Shown one piece after another: positions 11,301 to 23,900 of a stretch of 64,000 nucleotides of DNA. Below the pieces are notes generated by a model. It did not search any database. It was not told where the DNA came from and saw only the letters and a program-made list of their open reading frames with translations. Every line of letters starts with the position of its first letter. Within the stretch, counting starts at the first letter, position 1. The stretch is taken from NCBI RefSeq assembly GCF_001039355.2, contig NW_019776079.1, forward strand, positions 411,532 to 475,531, in the 5' to 3' direction. The position numbers and the translations under genes were made by a program. The DNA is from Lingula anatina. Lineage: Eukaryota > Brachiopoda > Lingulata > Lingulida > Lingulidae.

Positions 11301-14300
11301 CAAAATGCCATTCTACAAGGGCTAACCAACAGATTCATACAGAGCAGAGAGGCAAAGGTGCTCATCAATTGCAAAAAATATCAGCTCTAGTTATCTGTTA
11401 CATTTCACTTGGTAAATGTCAACATTTCTCTCTTCCTCACTTATATCTTCAGAGATGTTGAGAATCGCAAAAATACCTAAACTGCCCATACCTGAGAAGA
11501 GTCCATTCAAATTAAAGGAGGAGAGGTGTTAATTGCTTTATTCATCTGGCTAAATGTCTTTAATCATAAAGTAAAGTGAATGAAATAATGATGCATAAAT
11601 ATAGCATAGTTAGAGATAACACATAAATGACCCTTAGTCATGTGAACACATCTCTGATACCCCTATCTATCTGTATTTCAACATTTTGTCTATTATAGGA
11701 TAAAGAAATGCATGCCTAAATTTCTTTTTTTTTTTGTCCCATCTAAACTGACCCCAGCATACTTTTGATTTATATCTAATCCAAATAATTTCTATCAAAA
11801 ACAATCATATTCTCTCATGACATTACAAAATTCCCATGCAAATATCTTATCTCTAACATCTGATGCTACCCCCACAGCAGACTGGCCTACTATTTCATTT
11901 ACACACACGCGTGCCAACCAGACACAGAAAGCCAACAGATGCACAAGTCATACACCAGTCAGTGGCTTACATGAGGCCAAGTTTACAACCCAGCAACACA
12001 ACACAACTGAGTTTAATTGTAGTTAATCTGCTGGAGCGTGCCATTATTTTACCTGAGCGACTCAGGCTTAAAGCCCTGGCACGTGGCAGAAAGGCAGCAG
12101 GCAGCTGACAATCTCCATAAATAGAGTGAGAGGCAGAGAAAGAGGTGACAGAGGGAGGGGACAGCCAATAGAACAACACTTTATGGTTGAAGCACAGAGG
12201 ACAGATAAAACTCTCAGTTAATGAAGTTTTCTAAACATATGTAAGCAGATATTCATGAACTGAAGAAGAACTTAAAAATACAAAACTGGAGAAAAAAGGA
12301 AAAAGGATGGGGTGGAAACTTACATGGATTGTTCCTTTTTGGAGTGTTTTTATAGCAATGGCAAATTCTGTAAGTATTTATGTTTAACCATGTAAGAAAA
12401 GACTTATGGCACCTTGAAGCCTTAAAGGCATTTAATGTAATTACACTTCTTATGTTATCTAACAAAGAGATTTATCAAACAAACTCATAGATTCAGCAAA
12501 TTATAAGCATTTCTACAATTAAATCAAATTAAAATATGAAATAACTTTGTTTCAGGAAACTGTACCAAAAGTTCCTTTTATGTTCACTTCTTCAACAGCT
12601 AATTGCAAAAATCTTTAATTTTTTTTATTTTTTGTAAAAGCTCCAACTGCCAAAGTTTGAAGACCTAAAGGCTCACTATCCAGGCTACAGACATTATGGT
12701 GGGAAGTACAGTGACACAGAACTCTACACCTTAATAGGAAGACAAACTAAACACTGGAGACACAACACAAGCAGCCTGAGACTCTCATATACACTCAATA
12801 CCATAGGAGGAAGACATGCAGTTGTCAACCATCTTCCCACTTACACTGTGCAAAAAAATGAAACTATACGTGGAAAAGACAATCATCGTTACATATTCAG
12901 AGCCATAGCTAGTGGACCATTCCTAGCGGCAAAATATGAGAGTCCTGTCATTCTGAGGCTCCACAGTGGTGGGCCTGATGTTATTGCCAAATTTCTGATG
13001 GGTAAACAAGGTATTGTTCGTCTGCTGACTTTCAGAGAGAGGACTCTGCATGCTGATGGTCATATGGCCCTTTGGGACTGTGACCATTTTCATCAAATTA
13101 AAGACTTTTCCAGAAGCCACCATATCATTGCTGTGGAATTATGGCAAACCCCAGGTAAGAGATTCACTGAGTTTACATGAGTTATCTATTTGCACAAAAA
13201 CACTGGGTTTGCAATGCATTTTCTAGGATCAATTCCTGTTGTTTTGGGGTTTTGCAGACCTATGTAGTTTGGGGAGTGTAAAGTTGGCAACCTTGACAAC
13301 AAAGAATAAAGTTGGAAAAAATGTCAACATGTGGCAAGCTAAAGGCGTAAGTAGCAGATGACAAGAGTTCAACCCAACACGATGTCACATCTGCTGAGAT
13401 TCTGCATTTTAGTGTGGTTAAAAGGCTTATTGTCTGTGTATGCTAAAAAATTTATAGCACATGAGCAATTTGTTAAATAACATGCATTCATATGAAAACA
13501 GATTAGAAATGGTGATTTGTTTTTGCTATTTGTAAGTTTATATAGGTGCGTTTAAAATTTGAAAAAAGAAAAAACAAATGAAAAATGAAGAAAAGAAACA
13601 AAAAATACCTGGAGGGGTTTTCTATTATAGGACTATTAATGATAACCTAATATAAACATACAGTAGTAAACATCTATACAAATTAACATATTATTAAACT
13701 TTGTTCTCCTTCAAATAAATACATCTATTGCTATTCAAACCTAGAGCCAAAATTGCCTAAAAACCTTAACATGTACCAGCTAGAGCTCCAAATCAGAAAG
13801 TTTTTGGTCTACTTAATGTTACTGGCACCAGATAGCACATCTTGTCAATAAAGCCCATTAATGTCGACTTCTTCTCCCAAATTTTCACTACTTCAGTGGC
13901 ACCAAAGCCTCGAGAAACACAAGTGGCTTAGGCACATCATCACAAATTAACAAAGTCTCAGTCAGGGTTCAGGCATTTTCAAACTACAACAACAAGATAC
14001 TGCAGGAGAGGTCAATAGGCTGGGGGTGAATATTTGCATGCAGTTTAAAAAACTCCAGGCCTTAAGCTTATCTATAAGTTCATTCCTATGCCACAGGTGT
14101 AGGAAGCATAGAGAGCCCTTTTCTCTCTTGGCATGCTTTCAAGTTTACAGGTAAGAAAGGGAAAAATGTATGAATGCCAGGGATGTGATGAAACTGTAAA
14201 ATGTCATTTATGACCCATGAAAGGAAATAACTGTTGGCTGTTAAAAGTGAAAGAGGAGGAAATGCGGATGTAACTAAGGAGAAATTTAAGGCAAACAATT

Positions 14301-17300
14301 GCTAAGAGGGGCATGCCTCTCATCTATTTTTGAATCAATTTTTTAAAAATCTCACCATTATAGACCAACTTCATAGTTTATGGTAAAAATTCTAAATTAA
14401 CACAAGGAAACAAAATGCCAGTAATATATCATATCAATAAAAACAAGTAATTATCTGTGAGAGGAAATGAGGAATGTGTGAGGAACCCTAAAATGCTGAT
14501 AACATATCGATGATTTGAGTCTCATGTCATTGTTTACATGCGTATATTTAGTGTAGTGTATTCATGACACCTGTTGTGATTAACTGCAAATTACGTTTTT
14601 AATTATGCAGTTTAAATAAGTAAAAGTGGTCATCTCTGACACCCCTATGAATACAGTATGTTACAGTATTATTACAAACTGGAGCTATTTACTGAAACAT
14701 TGAAGTAAACATTTAATCAGGACACATGTGCATGTGGCAACTTCTGCATAACTAAAATAAGACCAGACAGCATCCTTGTCAAATGTACTAAGTTATAATA
14801 GAAGAGCAATAATTGAATCAAAATCCAGGAGAGAAAAAAGGTACCAAAATTTCAAATCCTCAAGAAATCAAATGGATTAGCCATTTTTTTGACTGAAAAA
14901 AGTTTGAACTGGATGGCAAATACAAAATGCAATGAAAATATAGAATGTCTAAATAATCATACAACCAACCTTATGATGTAAGTAATTATCTGAAATGTAG
15001 CCTAGTGTCAATCAAGTGGAGAGCACTAGTATTGTGCAGGTGAATACATGCCACAAATCAAAGATAATACCACATAGGAACAATAGAGACAGACATTTGC
15101 AGGTGAAAATCAAAGGCAAGATATGTTGCTATCACCTCTCTATCTGACAGTTAAGCTAAAGTGAGGTCATTTTTCACATGGGAAATGAGACTTGCACACA
15201 GTCAATGCACTGACATCTTTTAATGGTAATTTGGGTTTGCCAAAACAGCTGTCCCTTTTAACTGTGTACTTTGAAATGTAAATTTCATTGCGAAGTGGCA
15301 CGTGCCACATTCTTTATCTGTGTGCATTTATGCTACCAAAACAATCCACAGACGCTTAAACTTGCATTGGCTTACTACAGACTAAAGATAAAAAACTCAA
15401 TTTTCTAGAAAGGTGTACATCTGGTAAACCTGGAGATATAAAGTTTTTGGGGTGTCATCCCAACAAAGACAACCACTTGGCACTTTTGGATGAATTAGAT
15501 TCACTTGATTAGATTCATTATTTTGTAACTTACATCTTAAACAATGAAATGTTCAATATATTGTCTTTAATTTCATCTTGAAAAATCTTTTTTTTCTGCT
15601 ATCATAATCTTTGTTAACACCAAAATGTGAAAATAAACTTTGAAGATAAAGGGGAAGAGCTGCATTTCTCCATTAAGAATATTTAAATCCTGGTGATCAA
15701 CATATTATTTGTGGTTCTGTTGTGCCAAACATGAAAGGTAAAATGTGTGACACGTGCAAAGATAAGGAGAGTGTGGGAATGTAGCAGCTTGATTAAACTG
15801 CATAATAGTCTGATAGGACTTTCACAATATCTTTCTCACATAATCATCACGACCAAACATAAAAAAAATGAAATCCGTTGAATTTTTGCTATAAATCTTC
15901 AATCGGTTGAAAGTAACATCTGGACCATAACCTGCTACAGGTACATATCCCTTTGTTCTAATATTTCTCAACCCCGTATCATAGTTGCATCACAATATAC
16001 CTCCAGAAAAATATAACAGATGTTCTGTTCACAAAATACCACTACACTCAACATATTGCCAAATTAGTTGAAGTAATACAAACTCTGCCATTGTCAATAA
16101 GTGAAAAGTAGCAATAAATCCACTACACAGGTAGACTAATCACTAACCCTACCAAATACTTGGGTATCTAATCTTCAACCAAGGTAAGGGCACCATATGG
16201 TCCTCTACCACTTAAAGCCCAAGTGATAAGGCAATCCACTCATAACCACATGACAAAATCCCCCTAATTATCCACTTAGATATCCAGGTAGGAGGCCCTT
16301 GAACAATTTTTCTCACCTTATGGTAACTTCAAACTAATGTGATAAATGAAGTTTGTGTAGAAACATTGTAAGTGATACATCAATAAAACTCATGCCTTTG
16401 TATAATCCAAGGTTCCTGTATGACCATATCATATTTGCTCTTTTTAACACAAACCTTTAAATAATCAATGTAAAGTATGTATATCTTAAATGAAGTATTT
16501 AGGGTTAAATTTCTAATGAATATATAATGACTATTTTTAATAGGAAAAAATATGTGTGAGTAATTAATTGAATTTGATAAATAAGTTAGTAATCTAAAGG
16601 TAATTAACCAATTGTTTGATTATAAAATGTTTTGGACTTAACAAAAACCTGATTAATACCAAGTTTCAATACTACAAGTGTCTATATGATAATTATGCAT
16701 TTGTTATAACTTATTTTACTCTTCCAGATTCTCACTGTCCTGTGAAAAAGCAGACACACAAGAAGCATCCCAGAGTGCACATCAACAGCACCACTTACAA
16801 GTTTAGGAGCAAGACCAGACCTAAACACCACTTCAAACACAGAGCTCATTCAAGGCAGTGAAAACGAAAATACACTGATGCAGACAATGATATAAACTGA
16901 CCAATCAAACTGCTCCTGGAGAGCAGACGAGATTTGTGTATCTTAAAATATGCAGATTCTCAATTGAACTAGTCCCATAATTAAAGTTCTCACACTTTAC
17001 AATTAATTTCTTATATGATAAGAAATCAAGTACAAAGCATTATTGCTTATATGATAAATGAATGATAAAATGCACTGTTACACACCTGTTATTAACTTGT
17101 AACTTACTCATGAACAGCATGGGAGATAAAATTTTATTAGCATATCGCCAAAGAAATCAGTGTTGTAAATAAAAAAAATGGCAATGGAGAAGAAAATATA
17201 TAAAACAATTTTATACCCAAGTATCATATTTATAGAATTACATGACCAACTGCAATCTTTAATACTAAAATCATAACATTAAAGAAGTCATTCTGTTTGT

Positions 17301-17931
17301 TCTGCATCCCTTTCTGTCATCTGACCAGAACTATGCTAATAAGCATTATTCAGTGAGTTAGGCTTCATTCACATGCAATGTCTATTTTCTAAATTCTATT
17401 TTCTATTTGCGGTATGTCTTATGATCACGGTCTGTGCCCTGAATATCCCGCGGCGTAATTACTGGCAGCGCGAGCCAGTTACTATAAGTTACTATAAGTA
17501 ACTGGCTCGCGCTGCCAGTAATTACGCCGCGGGATATTCAGGGCACAGACCGTGATCATAAGATAGCGCGAATAGAAAATAGATTTTTTGAAAATAGACA
17601 TTCCATGTGAATGAAGCCTTATATTCATTCTAACTTATGACATTAACATGCATCTGCCTTGATCAGTAAGCCACTGGTCATCTGGGGAGTTAGATGACCA
17701 GAAGGTATAATCATTTACTGACCATAAATACAACCAACAGGAAAACTAGTAGTGATTTCAAAGAGCTTCCTCTGAGCAATGTTTCATTATTCGCTAGGCA
17801 ATACTAACATTTTCTACCACAGGCAACATTGTAATACATATGTTCATTTAGCATGATTTCTGCATTATGTCCCTTAAACCATGTATAAAGAGGGGAATTA
17901 TTGGTGATGCAAAGTGTTTTCTGTACTGCTG

Positions 17932-17971
<40 letters not shown>

Positions 17972-20900
17972 CCCTTGCACACGTGTACTTACTTAGTTGC
18001 ATGTAAACGCTGATTGTGATTTGATTTGTTGTACAATTAGCATGCTTATTAATAGTAAAATATTTTTGCATTTCTTTTCTATAACCATTTTTGAGAACTG
18101 TGAAGTTTCTACAGTCATAATAAAATTTAAATATTTCAAATCCACATGATGACTCTGTCTGAATGAATATTTCATTTGTGGATTTTTATGACTTTCATAT
18201 CTACAAAGTGGAGTCTAGACAAACAGTAGTAAGTAACTGTAGTTTAGCCTCTCTCCTGGCTTTTATCTATTATAATTAGATGAAACGAACCAAATCACCA
18301 TATAGATAATATTAAAAATATCACCTTTGGTTAACCCTGCTAAAAAAGGATCAATATCTCATATTATTGTAGGTAAACAATTAACTTCATGTTTTATGAC
18401 TAATGAACAGCTATAAAATAACGAACTTCAACATATGGCACAGAAGGATTAATCAAACCATAAAAAATACTTCAGGTTCATTGTCAAATATCCCAAAATG
18501 GCAGGGTAAATAGAGTCTGTCTACTACCGTTTAACACGATAAGCATAGAGCTTCTCATGTAAACTCCCATCCCTTTATTATAATTTTTATTAACATAAAG
18601 TGTACAGCATGACAAAGCAGATATGATAACTTGGTATACAGTACCTGTCATCCCTACCACTTTCTTCCCTGTTAGTTGTGCCTAGACAACCAAACTTAAG
18701 TTTCACAATAGAAATGTCAGCTCCATCAGATCTACAAAACATAGAACATTGGTAACTCTTCAGTTAAAAAATAATAAATAAATATATAACAAATGCAAAT
18801 GCAGCTGAAACATGAAAGCAAGAAGAAAGTATTTATCAACGTCATCTTATTTTTTTCAATGAGTTATACAGAAACAATGTTTAACAGTTAACACCAACTA
18901 GGCTACTCACCCTGCATGTGTTTTTTGTCTGACAAGGTATAGATAATCTGATGGTGAGCAAGATGCTGTAAACACCACATACTGGTAAGCTTGCTGATTG
19001 CAAACAGTGAAGCTGCAAGGCAAATACATAGCTTTTATTGCTTTTGTGAAGATATATACAAGAAGATTCTTATGAAAGGAGTTTTTAAACCATTCAAATG
19101 ACAGAAGTGGTTTTCTTTGGCCTTTTGGTAACAAATTACACATAATTTATGGGCATGAGGAAGCAACTATGTTTTGAAACTTGCCTTTGCCAAAAGAAAA
19201 GAGAAAAAAAAAAACTCACTGTGTAAACTTTGGTTTGAGTAGTTTATTTTTTTCTTCTTTTTCATCCCTGTAAAAGAAAATGTCACACATAAAAATAAAA
19301 CAGATAAATTAATATAAACTTGCTACTTAAGGTTTAAGTGAATGAACAACCATAATTTCTGCTATATACATGTACATAATTATTTCTGTAATGCAACAAA
19401 ATTGTTTGCTACTGTTACTGATATACTTACATATTTTGATATGTGAACAGATAAGAAGATCCACTGCATTGTAAAGATTGCCCGATTGCACTCTAAAACA
19501 GAAATGTTGTATATTACTGAAAAGAAATTAAGTGTCAAACACATATCTGATGTCAATTCTGCTCACAATTTTAAAAGCATTCTAGTGATATGTAATATAA
19601 AATAACTTTTACATTTTTCACACCATTATTATGTCAAGCAGCTTTGGAAAAGAAATCAATGCACAAGCTGTTTGTTTGCATCATAATAATTTCTACCACT
19701 GCTTAAGTAATGTGAATAGTAGACCTGTTTAAATAATAGTGACATACACTGCTGTGAATCTGCAAACGCGTGCAAGCATATTGTTGCAGTTTCAAAAAAT
19801 GTATAAAATACTTACAGAGGGTTTAGTAAGAGCAACATTTATCGCAGTTCTTAGATTATCTTCCACCTGGACCAAGGACTGTCTGACTTGCGCTTTGAAC
19901 AGCACTGGGCTTTCTAAAATAAATGTCAAAGATAATATAAACAACATTTTTAAAACATACTGACAATAAAATAAAACAATTAATGACAGAAAGCATTACA
20001 TAAAAAGTTTTGAGCGCCAAAAACATTAAAACAAACAAAAAATTACTTACATTTGTAATTTACTGTCAAGTCAAAGTAATTAAAGTAACCTCACCTTGCA
20101 ACAGCTGACTAGAATTGACAAACTTCAGCCATGGATTATCTGTGTTTGGAAGAGGTTCCTGGAGCTCTTCATGTTTCAAGTACTGAAGTTAAATTTAAGT
20201 TTAAAGTTCTGTTTTTATAACTTCACTATTGTATTTAAAGTGATAATGACNCCCTTGAATTTTTGCTATAAATCTTCAATCGGTTGAAAATAACATCTGG
20301 ACCATAACCTGCTACAGGTACATTTCCCTTTGTTCTAATATTTCTCAACCCCGTATCATAGTTGCATCACAATATACCTCCAGAAAAATATAACAGATGT
20401 TCTGTTCACAAAATACCACTACACTCAACATATTGCCAAATTAGTTGAAGTAATACAAACTCTGCCATTGTCAATAAGTGAAAAGTAGCAATAAATCCAC
20501 TACACAGGTAGACTAATCACTAACCCTACCAAATACTTGGGTATCTAATCTTCAACCAAGGTAAGGGCACCATATGGTCCTCTACCACTTAAAGCCCAAG
20601 TGATAAGGCAATCCACTCATAACCACATGACAAAATCCCCCTAATTATCCACTTAGATATCCTGGTAGGAGGCCCTTGAACAATTTTTCTCACCTTATGG
20701 TAACTTCAAACTAATGTGATAAATGAAGTTTGTGTAGAAACATTGTAAGTGATACATCAATAAAACTCATGCCTTTGTATAATCCAAGGTTCCTGTATGG
20801 CCATATCATATTTGCTCTTTTTAACACAAACCTTTAAATAATCAATGTAAAGTATGTATGACTTAAATGAAGTATTTAGGGTTAAATTTCTTATGAATAT

Positions 20901-23900
20901 ATAATTACTATTTTTAATAGGAAAAAATATGTGTGAGTAATTAATTGAATTTGATAAATAAGTTAGTAATCTGAAGGTAATTAACCTATTGTTTGATTAT
21001 AAAATGTTTTGGACTTAACAAAAACCTGATTAATACCAAGTTTCAATACTACAAGTGTATATATGATAATTATGCATTTGTTATAACTTATTTTACTCTT
21101 CCAGATTCTCACTGTCCTGTGAAAAAGCAGACACACAAGAAGCATCCCAGAGTTCACATCAACAGCACCACTTACAAGTTTAGGAGCAAGACCAGACCTA
21201 AACACCACTTCAAACACAGAGCTCATTCAAGGCAGTGAAAACGAAAAATACACTGATGCAGACAATGATATAAAATGACCAATCAAACTGCTCCTGGAGA
21301 GCAGACGAGATTTGTGTATCTTAAAATATGCAGATTCTCAATTGAACTAGTCCCTTAATTAAAGTTCTCACACTTTACAATTAATTTCTTATATGATAAG
21401 AAATCAAGTACAAAGCATTATTGCTTATATGATAAATGAATGATAAAATGCACTGTTACACACCTGTTATTAACTTGTAACTTACTCATGAACAGCATGG
21501 GAGATAAAATTTTATTAGCATATCGCCAAAGAAATCAGTGTTGTAAATAAAAAAATGGCAATGGAGAAGAAAATATATAAAACAATTTTATACCCAAGTA
21601 TCATATTTATAGAATTACATGACCAACTGCAATCTTTAATACTAAAATCATAACATTAAAGAAGTCATTCTGTTTGTTCTGCATCACTTTCTGTCATCTG
21701 ACCAGAACTATGCTAATAAGCATTATTCAGTGAGTTATATTCATTCTAACTTATGACATTAACATGAGTCTGCCTTGATCAGTAAGCCACTGGTCATCTG
21801 GGGAGTTAGATGACCAGAAGGTATAATCATTTACTGACCATAAATACAACCAACAGGAAAACTAGTAGTGATTTCAAAGAGCTTCCTCTGAGCAATGTGT
21901 CATTATTCGCTAGGCAATACTAACATTTTCTACCACAGGCAACATTGTAATACATATGTTCATTTAGCATGATTTCTGCATTATGTCCCTTAAACCATGT
22001 ATAAAAAGGGCAATTATTGGTGATGCAAAGTGTTTTCTGTACTGCTGTGGTTTCTCTCTCTCTCTCTCTCAAACCCTTGCACACGTGTACTTAGTTGCAT
22101 GTAAACGCTGATTGTGATTTGATTTGTTGTACAATTAGCATGCTTATTAATAGTAAAATATTTTTGCATTTCTTTTCTATAACCATTTTTGACAACTGTG
22201 AAGTTTCTACAGTCATAATAAAATTTAAATATTTCAAATCCACATGATGACTGACGTGTGAATGAATATTTCATTTGTGGATTTTTATGACTTTCATATC
22301 TACAAAGTGGAGTCTAGACAAACAGTAGTAAGTAACTGTAGTTTAGCCTCTCTCCTGGCTTTTATCTATTATAATTAGATGAAACGAACCAAATCACCAT
22401 ATAGATAATATTAAAAATATCACCTTTGGTTAACCCTGCTAAAAAAGGATCAATATCTCATATTATTGTATATAAACAATTAACTTCATGTTTTATGACT
22501 AATGAACAGCTATAAAATAACGATCTTCAACATATGGCACAGAAGGATTAATCAAACCATAAAAAATACTTCAGGTTCATTGTCAAATATCCCAAAATGG
22601 CAGGGTAAATAGAGTCTGTCTACTACTGTTTAACACGATAAGCATAGAGCTTCTAACGTAAACTCCCATCCCTTTATTATAATTTTTATTAACATAAAGT
22701 GTACAGCATGACAAAGCAGATATGATAACTTGGTATACAGTACCTGTCATCCCTACCACTTTCTTCCCTGTTAGTTGTGCCTAGACAACCAAACTTAAGT
22801 TTCACAACAGAAATGTCAGCTCCATCAGATCTACAAAACAGAGAACATTGGTAATTCTTCAGTTAAAAAATAATAAATAAATATATATATAACAAATGCA
22901 AATGCAGCTGAAACATGAAAGCAAGAAGAAAGTATTTATCAATGTCATCTTATTATGTTAACAGTTTAATCTTATAATGTTTAACAGTTAACACCAACTA
23001 GGCTACTCACCCTGCATGTGTTTTTTGTCTGACAAGGTATAGATAATCTGATGGTGAGCAAGATGCTGTAAACACCACATACTGGTAAGCTTGCTGATTG
23101 CAAACAGTGAAGCTGCAAGGCAAATACATAGCTTTTATTGCTTTTGTGAAGATATATACAAGAAGATTCTTATGAAAGGAGTTTTTAAACCATTCAAATG
23201 ACAAAAGTGGTTTTCTTTGGCCTTTTGGAAACAAATTACACATTATTTATGGGCATGACGAAGCAACTATGTTTTGAAACTTGCCTTTGCCAAAAGAAAA
23301 GAGAAAATAAAAACTAAAAAAAAAAAAAAACTCACTGTGTAAACTTTGGTTTGAGTAGTTTATTTTTTTCTTCTTTTTCTTCCCTGTAAAAGAAAATGTC
23401 ACACATAAAAATAAAACAGATAAATTAATATAAACTTGCTGCTTAAGGTTTAAGTGAATGAATAACCATAATTTCTGCTATATACATGTACATAATTATT
23501 TCTGTAATGCTACAAAATTATTTGCTACTGTTACTGATATACTTACATATTTTGATATGTGAACAGATAAGAAGATCCACTACATTGTAAAGATTGCCCG
23601 ATTGCACTCTAAAACAGAAATGTTGTATATTACTGAAAAGAAAGTGTCAAACATATATCTGATGTCAATTCTGCTCACAATTTTAAAAGCATTCTGGTGA
23701 TATGTAATATAAAATGACTTTTACATTTTTCACACCATTATTATGTCAAGCAGCTTTTGAAAAGAAATCAATGCACAAGCTGTTTGTTTGCATTATAATA
23801 ATTTCTACCACTGCTTAAGTAATGTGAATAGTAGACCTGTTTAAATAATAGTGACACACACTGCTGTGCATCTGCAAACGCGTGCAAGCATATTGTTGCA

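Larger units (their letters stand above)
3379..18644. other. Giant ANAPC4 intron hosting mobile elements and an antisense gene
   Basis: Holds a MITE (6515-7086), an LTR element (8790-10895), the dae4-like gene (12307-16861, plus strand) and the left part of the tandem duplication. In 3379-6514, 7090-8785, 10900-12100 and 13155-15877 I see only AT-rich non-coding sequence with no splice-bounded open frames. The length shown assumes exon block A is used; with block B the intron would be about 19 kb. Confidence 0.7.
15878..20233. repeat. Tandem duplication, copy A
   Basis: Matches 20255-24339 nearly base for base (start motif TTGAATTTTTGCTATAAATC; common end CACTATTGTA). Contains dae4-like exon 3, a MITE absent from copy B, a (TC)n tract of different length and ANAPC4 exons 18-23. 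Differences are scattered single bases and small indels. Confidence 0.95.
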
